Origin: Mesostigma viride
Lineage: Eukaryota > Streptophyta > Mesostigmatophyceae > Mesostigmatales > Mesostigmataceae
Assembly (NCBI GenBank): GCA_009746045.1
Contig: RPFO01000392.1
Coordinates: 1,910,245-1,974,244 of the forward strand
Reading direction: 5' to 3'
DNA: 64,000 bases
Below the pieces are notes generated by a model. The model was not told where the DNA came from. It saw nothing but the letters and a program-made list of their open reading frames with translations, and searched no databases. Numbering within the stretch: the first letter of the stretch is position 1; every line of letters starts with the position of its first letter. The translations under genes were made by a program, and so were the position numbers. Shown one piece after another: positions 21,461-31,533 of this stretch.

Positions 21461-24048
21461 AACGCGTTGTGTCAGCACAGCGATCCCCCCTGCATCCAAA
21501 CAAAGGCACACCGATAACCAAGAAAAGAGTATGCAAATGTGTAGCCTTGTTCATTGAAATTATGGCTGGCTTACGCAAAGAGCGACTGTAAGATGACCTA
21601 TACAGTGGGGCCGGAAACAGCTTGCTTGATCAGGGCGTGTTTTTCGAGCTTCACTGGCCGGGAGTGTCTAGTGGTGAGAACCATTGCTGCGATCGCTTTC
21701 CCACCATTTACGAGGAAATACCCGCAAATGAAAAACCACTGAAACGGTCTAGCTTGATTCAGTCATTACATTAGCCACATGCCATCATGCATGTTTCCAA
21801 ACGTCCAAGAACTGCACACGGTGCAAATGCAAAAATCCGGAGGACACGACCTCATTGCTTCATATTTGTATGCAGAAGAATAAAAAAGTAACATGCATTA
21901 AGGGCCCGCCTGCATAAAGGGCCTGAATTCTGATGCGGGCCCAACGGCAGCACCGCCATAGCAGATAAGGGCCCGCAGTCTGATGCGGGCCCCACGGCGC
22001 CACCGCCATAGCAGAGCTCGAAGGTCGTGGTGCGCGTGAAACGTACGTATGCCCTTTGTCGGTAGGTGCCGTTGGGGTCAAATTGGGTGCCGCCAAAATC
22101 GGGCCGACGCGTCAATAGACTGAGGCCGTCGATGAGTGCCATCATGCGGCTTGAGTCACTTCTGTTGGAGAACTTCAGGTAAGTTAACTTAATGCAAACC
22201 ACTGGTCGCCCGCGTCGGGAACCGGCCCAACGGCTCTCCCGCAACAGAAAATTACGCGGCATACTGCATAAGTCGTCGGATTGTTACATTTCGACGGTCA
22301 AGATTTCATGATGAGGTTTGCGTTCAATTTGCCGCAGTTTGCCGCCCAGAGAAAGTAGTCGTTGGACTCGTTGGCCACGATGAAACACAATCAAGCAAGC
22401 TGTTTCCGGCCCCATCGTCTAGGTCATGTAGTCGCTCTTCACGTCAGCCAGCCGTAATTTCAATGCACAAGGCTACACATTTCCATCTCCATTCATATTC
22501 ATAATCCTGCACGACTCGAAAACGCGGACAAGATAACGGCAGGCTCGAGCTACCATGGTCCGGATTCTCCCGATTTCTGGCCTGCGCTGGTTGTCTCCTT
22601 GAATTGGCAACTCTCTCCGGTAAGAGATTTTCCGCAGTTTGGCTGTTTCGAAACGTTAATTATAAAGTGAGATGCCTTCGGATCAGGAGACTCACACAGC
22701 CGCGAAATCATGCCAAAGGTCATATGTTCGATCCCTTGCTGGTAGCTTCTGAGCTTTCTTATTTTCTGTGTTCCGCGGAATCTCAGATTTGGGCCGCTAG
22801 CGTTTTCACGTTTGTTGCTTTCTGATCCGACGACAACGTTGTGCCTTGCTCGTGTGACATCTGGCGCATGGTGTGATTCATGTGTATGGTGCTGCCTTGC
22901 CACATGGGGCTGCTTTGCCATAAGAGTGAGTTCTACACATTTGCTGCATGGACCGTTAGGTGCTGGTGAGCTCTTCCTTGTAGAATGGTGATGTCTATGT
23001 CAAGGATCCGATGTCTTTTTTTTCTCTTGCACTGCTTTCATTTTAGGGGGAATTATAGGTGTCATTATTTTGGCATTTGAAGGTATAGATGTTTATCTGC
23101 AAGGGCCTGTTTTTTTTCCCCCGGCCTCTTGCATGCATGGATGTGTAGAATTGTATGTTGATGGAATTATGATTTGCCATACACATTTGCTGCATGGATT
23201 TTTAGGTGGTGCTGAGCTCAAGATCCTTGTAGAACGCTTACATCTATGTCAAGGATCTGATTTCTTTTCCTCTTGCGTATATTGTGTCGGTTTGCTTTAT
23301 TTCTTGCAGGGACCACGAGAGTAAAATGCAAGCGGTTCCACTTTCAAGTCAGCATGTGACGCCCTGTCGACCGGCCCGCTTTGTTAGCTAGCTACCATAT
23401 AGTATTTGATGATAGGCATTGAATGCAGAAGATGTCATAACGCCATAACAGACTGTGTTGAACAGGCATTGAATGCAGAAGATGTCATAACGCCATAACA
23501 GACTGTGTTGAACAGGCATATTTGAATGCCGAAGATGTACATAACCCCATAACAGTGTTGAATAGTTGAATCAACGGGTTCTTGCAGCTGTAAACATTAA
23601 AATTATTCAAACATTTAATGAAAAAATCATTATTGTTGCTGTTTTGAACAGCGGTTGTTACTAGCACTGCATGCATGTGTCTGCTGCCAGCATATTGCAT
23701 TATGGGTGTGTTTTTCAGCGCTGTGTTTTCTCACTTTTCTCACGTCCTGTTTTTCTCACTTTTCTCACTCTTCTCACGTCCTGATTTTCTCACTTTTCTC
23801 ACGTTTCACACCTCCCGTTTTTCTCACTTATCTCACGTCCTGTTTTTTGAGATTTTTCTCACGTTTTTCCCCTTTTTTAACCTTTTTGGGGCAATCTCAC
23901 CCGGGTGAGATTGCCCTTTTCTCACCCATTCTCACCCATTTCTCACCCTATTTTCTCACTTTTCTCACCCATTTCTCACCCTTTTTCTCACCCATCTCAC
24001 CCTTTTTCTCACCTTTTCTCACCCATTCTCAAAGCCGAGTTCCTAGTG

Positions 24049-25740
24049 TTAACATACTGAAGTTTAAAAGGGGAAAACTGTGCTAAAAACTCCATCCAGC
24101 GCGCTTGACGAGGGGTGAGGTTGGGTTGTGAGAGAAGATGGGTAAGGGGACGGTGATCCGTCTGGATAACTAATCTATAAGGATCAATCTCACAGGGTTC
24201 ATTCAGACAAACATCAAATTGAGCACCTTTAAGAAAGTGCTGCCACGCGTGGCAACAATACACCACAGCTAATAGTTCTTGCTGGTGTACGGGATAGTTA
24301 CGCTCCGCAGGAAGCATTGTCCTAGAGATATACTCGATTGGCTGTAAGCCCTGACCCTGATCCTGGAGAAGGACGCCCCCTATAGCTACCTTGCTAGCAT
24401 CGGTAGCTACAACAAAGGGTTTAGTAGTATCCGGTAGGATGAGTACGGGAGGGGAGAGGAGTAGGGATTTTAGACACTGAAAAGCCGACTGACATTCACT
24501 ACTCCAAACAAAGGGGATATCCTTCTTTAATAGATGATTAATAGGGGCTGCTATAGTTGCGAAACGCGGGATAAAACGCCTATAGTAAGAAGCAATTCCT
24601 AGAAAACTACGTACACCTTTAACGTCGGTAGGGGTAGGCCATTCCTGAATTGACTTAGTCTTGTCAGGGTCGGTAGCAACCCCGGCATCTGACAGAACGT
24701 GCCCTAAAAATGGGACACTCCTACCAGAGCGAACTTTAGCACGGCGCGCCCATAAAGAATTTTCAGCCATGATTTCTAATACTTTCTTTAAATCACGTAG
24801 GTGCGTTTCAAAATCAGGAGAATAAATAAGGATATCATCTAAGTAAGCTTGAGCACAAGAACGGTCATGCTCAGATAAAGAAACAGAGGAGAAGGAAGGA
24901 TCCTTTAAATCAGAGGACACTTGAGGAAGGTGAGAATTTCCCATAACAGGTCTAAGCACTTCATTCATTAACATTTGGAAAGAGGCAGGAGAGTTACAGA
25001 GTCCCATAGCCGCTACTCTAAACTGGTAATGCCCAAAAGGGGTAGCAAAGGCGGTTTTGTGGCAATCCTCAGGAGCTATACGTAGTTGCCAAAAACCATC
25101 CGCACAATCTAGTACTGTGAAACAGGTAGAACCTTTAACCTTATTAAATATATCATCAATACGAGGTAGAGGGTATTTAGACTTCACAGTAATATCGTTT
25201 AACTTCCTATAATCAGTAACTAGGCGAAACTTGCCATTTGGCTTAGGAACTAACAGGACACCAGCGGAGTAGGGGGAGTTACTAGGCTCTATCAATCCTG
25301 CTTCTAATAGTGATACTAAAATCTGTTTTAGTTCCTTTAATTCGGTAGGGCCCATTCTATACATCGGAGAGTGCGTAGGAACTGCACCGTCCTTGATAAC
25401 TACACGGTGTAAAACAGAACGAGGAGGAGGATAAGAAGGAGTCTTTTCTTCAAATACTTTTGAGGAATCTATCACAGCCATGTATCTTACTATTTCATTT
25501 TCAGTAAATCCCACTCCTATTGTATCCACTGTATTTACATCTATATCCACACTATTATTAGTGATAGGTATCTCTTGTACTTCTAACTGAAGGAACATAC
25601 ATAATAGGTATCCATATTCCTTTAGTTCAGATCGCAATTCGTCATTGGACATTAATACTTCAGGTATAGGTCTCACAGGAGGATCAACAGGTGTAGGAGG
25701 AGTAATATCTACCAAGGATAAATTTTCTAATCTATAATGA
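24049..25740 (-). pseudogene. gypsy reverse transcriptase and RNase H
   Basis: A Ty3/gypsy RT: RLVTDYRKLN, the PFGHYQFRVAAMGLCNSPASF segment, and the catalytic YLDDILIYS (YxDD) motif, then FLGHVLS and VRSFLGIASYYRRFI. RNase H follows with TDASKVAIGGVL, HQQELLAV and VIQTDHRPL carrying the acidic active-site residues. It copies element RNA into DNA in the cytoplasmic particle. The open frame starts at 25715, but the pol frame appears to enter from the protease by a one-base shift near 25735-25740 (minus strand gives RHYRLENLSL just before MVDITPP). At 24049 it is cut by a CACTA element; the rest of the RNase H end is the 23-bp remnant at 18761-18783. Confidence 0.95.
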
Positions 25741-26250
25741 CGTTCGGTACCCAGTAAGAGCTATCTGGAAACCAAATGACCATAGTATCATAATTAATAG
25801 TAATCTTATTATCCTGGTGCCAATCTAATCCTAGTAATACATCAGCTGTAGTGATAGGGCCTATAGTGGCCGTCAGGTTGACCGTACGTCCTTGTATGAC
25901 CAGGGGAAGGGACACCGTACCCGGGGAATGACTGGTGCGACCGTCAGCATAATGGACAGTGACAGTTTTTGTGTGAGGGGTAGGGACTAGTCCTAAACGC
26001 CTAACTAGGGCCTCGCTCACAAAGGAGCTAGCCGCACCGCTATCCACTAACACAGAGACATTCAAGAGTTCATCAGCATGCAAGAAGGGGTCTACAACAG
26101 TATGAGGGACGGTTAAGCCACCATTCAAGAACATAAGAGGACGCACACGTAGTGGTAGGGATGATTCAGCTCCTACAGAGGTTATAAAAACAGGCAAGCA
26201 AAAATTATTATCTGGGGTACTATCTAAGGACCTGTCCAGGTTACCCCCGG
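25727..26250 (-). CDS. gypsy aspartic protease
   Basis: This frame carries VLVDSGAASSFVSEAL, the D-S/T-G active-site motif of retropepsins, and a later TADVLLGLDW block matching the second conserved (ILG) strand. It cleaves Gag-Pol within the particle. The first in-frame Met is at 26197, but the frame is open upstream to about 26260 where gag stops, so expression from gag by frameshift is likely. It ends at 25727, just before the RT frame. Confidence 0.85.
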
Positions 26251-26259
26251 CTGACAGGC

Positions 26260-27914
26260 CTACTGTTCCCCCTCCCCCCCCAAATCCATAGGAACTAACC
26301 CCGAAGAAGACCCTGGCGGAAAAGCCACTGCTGGAGGGTCACGAGGGATTGAAGAGGGTGCGGGAGCCTGATTATCATAGGGGAACCCTGGGGATCCTGT
26401 CTGCACAGCATTCAGCCTACTAGGGGTAGCTGAAGGAATGCGTCCTGAAGTGGGACGAATAGGAGCACGCTGAGGGGTACGAGGAGGGCGAGCGTCGGGA
26501 TGAGGGGGAGCACCCGAAAGGAACTTGGGGCACTCACGTTTAAGATGACCTACTTCCTTACAATGATAGCAGGTGATATGAGAGACATCCAGAGCTGAAA
26601 GGTCAGTCACACAAATATCTAATTCTTCTACATAGGAGTTCTCCTCCTCAGGGGTAAGGCTAATATTATTAATACGGGAACGGGTAGGAAGAGAAGGCGT
26701 GGAGAAGAAATCTGCTACTCGTAAAAGATGCTGGCGCACATGCTTGAGGGGCAGGTCAGTAAAACGGTAGGCAGAGAACTGGCGCTTGACTTCACGCAAT
26801 AAGGGTCTACTGAGGCCCTGAAGGAAGCGGGCACGTACTTCTGCGCCCGACAAATCCCTAATTCGTACCATCTGGGCATCAAACTCTTTCATATATTCTT
26901 TGAAGGACTTGGTACCCTGCTGCAAGGTACCAAAGGATAATCTATCCTGCCAATCTGCATCGGGAGGGACTAAATGGTTCTCTAAACGCTTGAACAATTC
27001 TGCTACAGAGTTTGGGTAGGCATGAGAGGCAAGAGACTCACACTGGATGAGGTTAGCAAGCTCAGGAGTAATGCAGGTAGTAAGATAATGAGGAACTAGT
27101 ACAGCATCAGAGAGGCGCCACCTATTGTGGTTCTGCCAGGACTCTGTGTTCTGGGTGAGCAACATAATGAAGGTGAAAAACTGTTGAGGGGTAGACTTGA
27201 CATCCAGCTTAGGAAGGTTGGCAAAGAGGGGAAGAGCAGGAGGCTTAGGGGGATTAGAAGAATCAGTTTTTCCCATAGGGCCACTATCTTCCACTGCTAC
27301 ATAAGCGGGATAGAAGGAAGGGATAGGAAAAGTTTGGGTAGGGGTCTAGAGGGAGCCACCGTTTCAGGATGGTGCCCATAGGAGAAGGGAACAGTATATT
27401 GCTCACGAAGAGAGGAGTAGGCAAAATGATCATAATTCCTATCATCTAGGGGCATGGTACTGAAATCATTATTAACTTCTAAATCAGCCACACGGGTAGG
27501 GACCTGGGCAGCCTCATAGGCCGTCTCAGGGTAGGACCAGGAAGCAGGTGGGTAAAAGGGAACTGCACTAGGGCGCCCAGAAGGGCCGACAGGGGCAGAG
27601 GTACGACCCGTGTTAAGGCAGGCATTGAAGGCACAGGGTGGGAAGGAGGCCTAGAAGCATTGTTAGTGAGTGAGGACCTGCTGGAGGGGTGAGCCAAGGT
27701 TGCAGAAGGGGCAGGGGCCTGGTTCACAGCAAAAGAAGGTTCATCACTAAATCTGACTTGTGAAATACGTTGTTCATAGGTAGGTGGGGTAATTGAGGGA
27801 CGACGGCGACCACCAGCAACAGGAGAAGGAGGTGAGGTACGCAGAATACCTTGAGGGGTGAGATGGTGTACCGTTTCCAAGGAGTCCCGTCGGTTACCAC
27901 GAGTATTGTTATTG

Positions 27915-27947
<33 letters not shown>

Positions 27948-27988
27948 TTGGTAGGTATAGGCGACATATCTCCACCCACTGGATCCAT
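26260..27988 (-). pseudogene. gypsy gag with zinc knuckle, two frameshifts
   Basis: A structural capsid/nucleocapsid polyprotein. The largest open part (26260-27294) has a retrotransposon gag domain (WRLSDAVLVPHYL..., ELFKRLENHL, FKEYMKEFDAQM) and a CCHC knuckle CYHCKEVGHLKREC near 26540-26580. The N-terminal part (27479-27988) starts MDPVGGDMSPIP with an Asn run encoded by a TTA/ATT-rich repeat. The three frames join if a one-base shift is allowed near 27615 and another near 27325-27335: the alternative frames read NTGRTSAPVG..., PETAYEAAQV... and IPSFYPAYVAVEDSG without stops. With both shifts the protein is about 575 residues. Confidence 0.85.
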
Positions 27989-28079
27989 CTTTAATTACGT
28001 AAAGGAATAGGAATCTAGAAGAAAGCAACAAAGGAAAAAGGAAAAACCTTGAAGGTCTGAAGCAAGAACAAAATTAAAA

Positions 28080-28472
28080 TCAATCCTTTTTAACAACAGT
28101 AATGGATAGGGAACCAAACTCCAAAGTGAGAGGAGTATCTGAAGCAGATGCAGATGCAGCCCGTTTAGGGGGAGAAGAAGGAGGGGTAGCAAAGACTAGA
28201 GCTTCTACTGGAGGACGACCATGAGGAATAGGGCGTACATGCAGGCCTAAATCTGTTTGGCTATGATCTATAAGGAACTGCTGAGCTTCTTCGAAGGACA
28301 TAAATTTCTTATACCTAATTACGTTGTATACACGATTCTGAACGATCTTCCTAGCGTCGGACCAAGAAAGGAAAATGGAGGACCATTGAGGCGTAATCAC
28401 TACGTAATATTTAGCTAGACTATTATCGCTAGAAGAATGGGAAGGAGCAGTAAAAGATCGCCGCTGGCTCAT
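28080..28472 (-). CDS. gypsy 5' ORF with RNase H1-type hybrid-binding domain
   Basis: A 130-residue protein encoded upstream of gag. Residues about 20-70 read AKYYVVITPQ, IFLSWSDARKIVQNRV, and RYKKFMSFEEAQQFL. This is the pattern of the N-terminal hybrid-binding domain of eukaryotic RNase H1 (KYYVV...G...SW.E....V.G...YKKF....EA..F). That domain binds RNA/DNA hybrids and also occurs in caulimovirus P6 proteins. The rest is proline/serine/alanine-rich. The gag ATG follows 92 bp downstream. The gene is intact. A role in binding the RNA/DNA intermediate is inference; a separately encoded domain of this kind upstream of gag is unusual. Confidence 0.7.
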   Translation of the reverse strand: MSQRRSFTAPSHSSSDNSLAKYYVVITPQWSSIFLSWSDARKIVQNRVYNVIRYKKFMSFEEAQQFLIDHSQTDLGLHVRPIPHGRPPVEALVFATPPSSPPKRAASASASDTPLTLEFGSLSITVVKKD

Positions 28473-28580
28473 GGTAACGCACCTGGTAGGTCTTGAGTAG
28501 TCAAATGAGGAGAACGAGGAGAAGGCGACTTATCTCGGGTGTCTGAAACCGAACCAGATTGACGACGCACGCAGGGACGA

Positions 28581-28594
28581 GGTTTCCAGCGCCA
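28581..28594 (-). other. candidate gypsy primer-binding site
   Basis: On the minus strand this reads TGGCGCTGGAAACC, starting with the TGG expected to pair with a tRNA 3' CCA. It lies about 110 bp upstream of the first ORF. I have not matched it to a specific tRNA. Confidence 0.3.
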
Positions 28595-29566
28595 GGTGGT
28601 CGTAAGTATCCGGTTTCAAGAATTCTGCGTCCGGCGATGGGTCGTCTAAATACAAAGCAGGCAAGATGCAGAAAAAGTGTAATCTACGAGACGCTAGCCG
28701 TCTCTCTATCGTCGAACCAAAACCATCAACTGTCTACGACAGTAAACATTTCTAGGAAAACAAACGAGGAAAAGGAGCTATCTATAAAAGGATTTTCCGC
28801 TTCGAGCAGGTCTATCTTCTAGGCAGGGCGTGTCCTGAATCAGGCAGCACTACCCCCCAGCTCGCAGGCGACCCGCCCATTACCTGTCAAGTAGGTGTCG
28901 TCTTCATTTTCCCAGCCGCGGAAGGGTTGATTCAATGACGTATGTTGCAAAGGATCGTCGTCTCGCTCTCTATCTAAACTACCTCCGAGTCCATTGTTAC
29001 GCCGCAAGCCTCGGCCGCCACCTCTACCTCTACCTGTCCTGATACTACCTAGACTAGTAAGGCCGCCTCTAGTTAAACCCCTAGCGAAAGACGAACGAGA
29101 CGATCCAGATCTCAATGCATTTACATATGTACTACTGTAATACGCCATAGGCCATTTAACCAAACCCGTTTACTCCAGGAAAAGAGGAAGGAAACACAAC
29201 TAAACTGCCGTGACCCAAGCTAATATGTGTTAATTCATTTAACACACGCCGAGTGACCACACAAGGAGTGGAACGTGCATAAATGGTCACCAACGGTCCA
29301 ACAGGCTCGGGCCGACTTGGCCCTCGCCTCCAGAAACACAGAAACACAGGCAGGTGCACAGATGCACGCCGGTCCACTACATTCTACCAAAGGATAAGGA
29401 CCACTAATAAAGTATGCGGCGCGGCGCCCAAAGGCACCCAATATACCACAGTACTGTTACGAGGACAATAATGTCCCAGCTAGGACTACACGTAAACCTA
29501 GGAACAACCGAGGCCAAGGACCTAATTTACGTCCGTAACTACAACGAATTGTTACGCGACGTAACA
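28595..29566 (-). other. probable gypsy 5' LTR/leader region, boundaries not resolved
   Basis: The region lies upstream of the candidate primer-binding site. It has a minus-strand ORF of 107 codons (28840-29163) with a Gly/Arg-rich RTGRGRGGGRG stretch, which may be coincidental. Because the 3' LTR is truncated by a CACTA element, no LTR pair can be aligned and the ends remain unknown. Confidence 0.35.
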
Positions 29567-30350
29567 GATGGATGGATGGATGGATGGATGGATGGATGGA
29601 TGGATGGATGGATGGATGGATGGATGGATGGATGGATGGATGGATGGATGGATGGATGGATGGATGGATGGATGGATGGATGGATGGATGGATGGATGGA
29701 TGGATGGATGGATGGATGGATGGATGGATGGATGGATGGATGGATGGATGGATGGATGGATGGATGGATGGATGGATGGATGGATGGATGGATGGATGGA
29801 TGGATGGATGGATGGATGGATGGATGGATGGATGGATGGATGGATGGATGGATGGATGGATGGATGGATGGATGGATGGATGGATGGATGGATGGATGGA
29901 TGGATGGATGGATGGATGGATGGATGGATGGATGGATGGATGGATGGATGGATGGATGGATGGATGGATGGATGGATGGATGGATGGATGGATGGATGGA
30001 TGGATGGATGGATGGATGGATGGATGGATGGATGGATGGATGGATGGATGGATGGATGGATGGATGGATGGATGGATGGATGGATGGATGGATGGATGGA
30101 TGGATGGATGGATGGATGGATGGATGGATGGATGGATGGATGGATGGATGGATGGATGGATGGATGGATGGATGGATGGATGGATGGATGGATGGATGGA
30201 TGGATGGATGGATGGATGGATGGATGGATGGATGGATGGATGGATGGATGGATGGATGGATGGATGGATGGATGGATGGATGGATGGATGGATGGATGGA
30301 TGGATGGATGGATGGATGGATGGATGGATGGATGGATGGATGGATGGATG
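29567..30350. repeat. (GATG)n microsatellite, 784 bp, about 196 uninterrupted copies
   Basis: A perfect tetranucleotide array. All frames on both strands are open (WMDG and HPSI type repeats) purely because of the period. It abuts repeat DNA on the right within about 20 bp. Confidence 0.98.
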
Positions 30351-30371
30351 CTCGCTTGGACGGGAGGGACC

Positions 30372-30770
30372 GACCATTGGGAGTGTATGTAGCACATACC
30401 GCAGAGAAGGGGCATATGGCTAGCTACATTCTAAGAGCTCTACTTCCTGCAAGGGTGGGAATGTAAACGACACTTGCTCTAGGTGCACCAAGGGCACCTG
30501 CACCACCATGATGTCTCAGAGCTCAACCCAACTAAGGGGGGCCCGTCATGGGGCGAAGATCATCATGCATGGCTATACAAAGGCTAGGGCATGGCTTCTC
30601 ATCAGAGAGTGACTCTCTCTATAGGCAGGGCTGAGCTAAATTCTGAAGGCATCATCCATGGGGGGCCCCATATAGGCAGGGCGTGGCTAAATTCCTAATG
30701 GCATCATCCATGGCCATTATGGGCGCACATGCGGGGGGGCCGCGTGGTAGGCTAAGCCTTACTAATCTAC
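30372..30770 (+). repeat. dispersed repeat family C, copy 1
   Basis: The sequence containing ggggcatatggctagctac, cctgcaagggtgggaatgtaa and tagcaagg-type boxes occurs inverted at 50736-51130, and a diverged direct copy lies at 47160-47290. The order of blocks is conserved. No coding sequence or clear termini are visible; it may be a small non-autonomous element. Confidence 0.7.
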
Positions 30771-31345
30771 ACTAAAAAAGACGAAGCGATTGTGATATTC
30801 ACAGCCGAATTCATCGGTGCCCAAACGTGAAAGTTATGAGCTCCGCCGTCAGCCATGGCTACCTCGTGGCTCGTGGCTCGTGCGCAGATTCGGGCGCAGA
30901 TTAGTTTAAGGCCTAGATAGCTTACATCATGCATCCATTCCATCCGGCCCATGTTCCCCTCCCACTGAGGACTTGTGCTCACGTGACGCAGTCACGAATC
31001 TATTAATTAATTAGTTAATTAAGATCGAGGAGATTTAGATCGAGGACACATGAGTGAGTATAAGGACAATGATGAACAACGGGCCGGACACGAAGTTGTG
31101 GTTGGCGGCGGAGGCCAGGTCAGTAGTGCTCATTTTTACAGACCACATAAAACGTACATGGGGGAAAGATCAATGAGACATCCAGCGCAGGCCAGAAGTC
31201 ATACGCAGAATCCGGACCAAGGTAGCTCGAGCCTGCTGTTGTGTTATCGGCGTTTGTTGGACGTGAGACTAATCAATTCATTCTCCGCGTTTGTTGAGTC
31301 TTTCAGGATGATGGAAATGAATGGCGGTATAAATGTGTAAGACAT
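30771..31345. repeat. fragments of dispersed repeats (tRNA-free, non-coding)
   Basis: 30771-30890 is the inverse of 47303-47412 (shared tggctacctcgtggctcgtgg). 31180-31345 is the inverse of CACTA sequence at about 2060-2190 (shared gtagctcgagcctgc and ccagcgcaggccagaa), with a short insertion. No gene is seen. Confidence 0.65.
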
Positions 31346-31533
31346 ATTTGGTTTTCCACGCAAGTGATATCCGTGATCGAATCCATCACTGAGACGCAAC
31401 TTACGCAGAGCGCTGACTATTCCATACAGTTTGCATATTAGCGATGAGGATTTGTAGGATGAAATCTTAGGTAACCTTCCGTTTCTCACATTGTTAGGCA
31501 CAGGCGCCTGGGGTTAGCTGGGCACCAACAAAG

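Larger units (their letters stand above)
18784..24048 (+). mobile_element. CACTA element copy 3, complete ends, TT target duplication
   Basis: It starts CACTAGGAACTC at 18784 and ends GAGTTCCTAGTG at 24048, inverted ends of 12 bp flanked by TT on both sides. Closing the gap restores the gypsy RNase H reading frame. The left subterminal region (18800-18875 and 20690-20900) is full of GTGAGAAA motifs and the right (23720-24030) of the complement TTTCTCAC. It holds the empty sites for two insertions seen in copy 1: TTAA at 21898 and AGT at 23554. No long transposase ORF is present, so it is non-autonomous. It is itself interrupted at 18879-20673. Confidence 0.85.

Noticed and set aside
29414-30466. 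Open frames of 270-350 codons (WMDG and HPSI repeats)
   Set aside because: They exist on both strands and in all frames because a perfect GATG array contains no stop; not genes.
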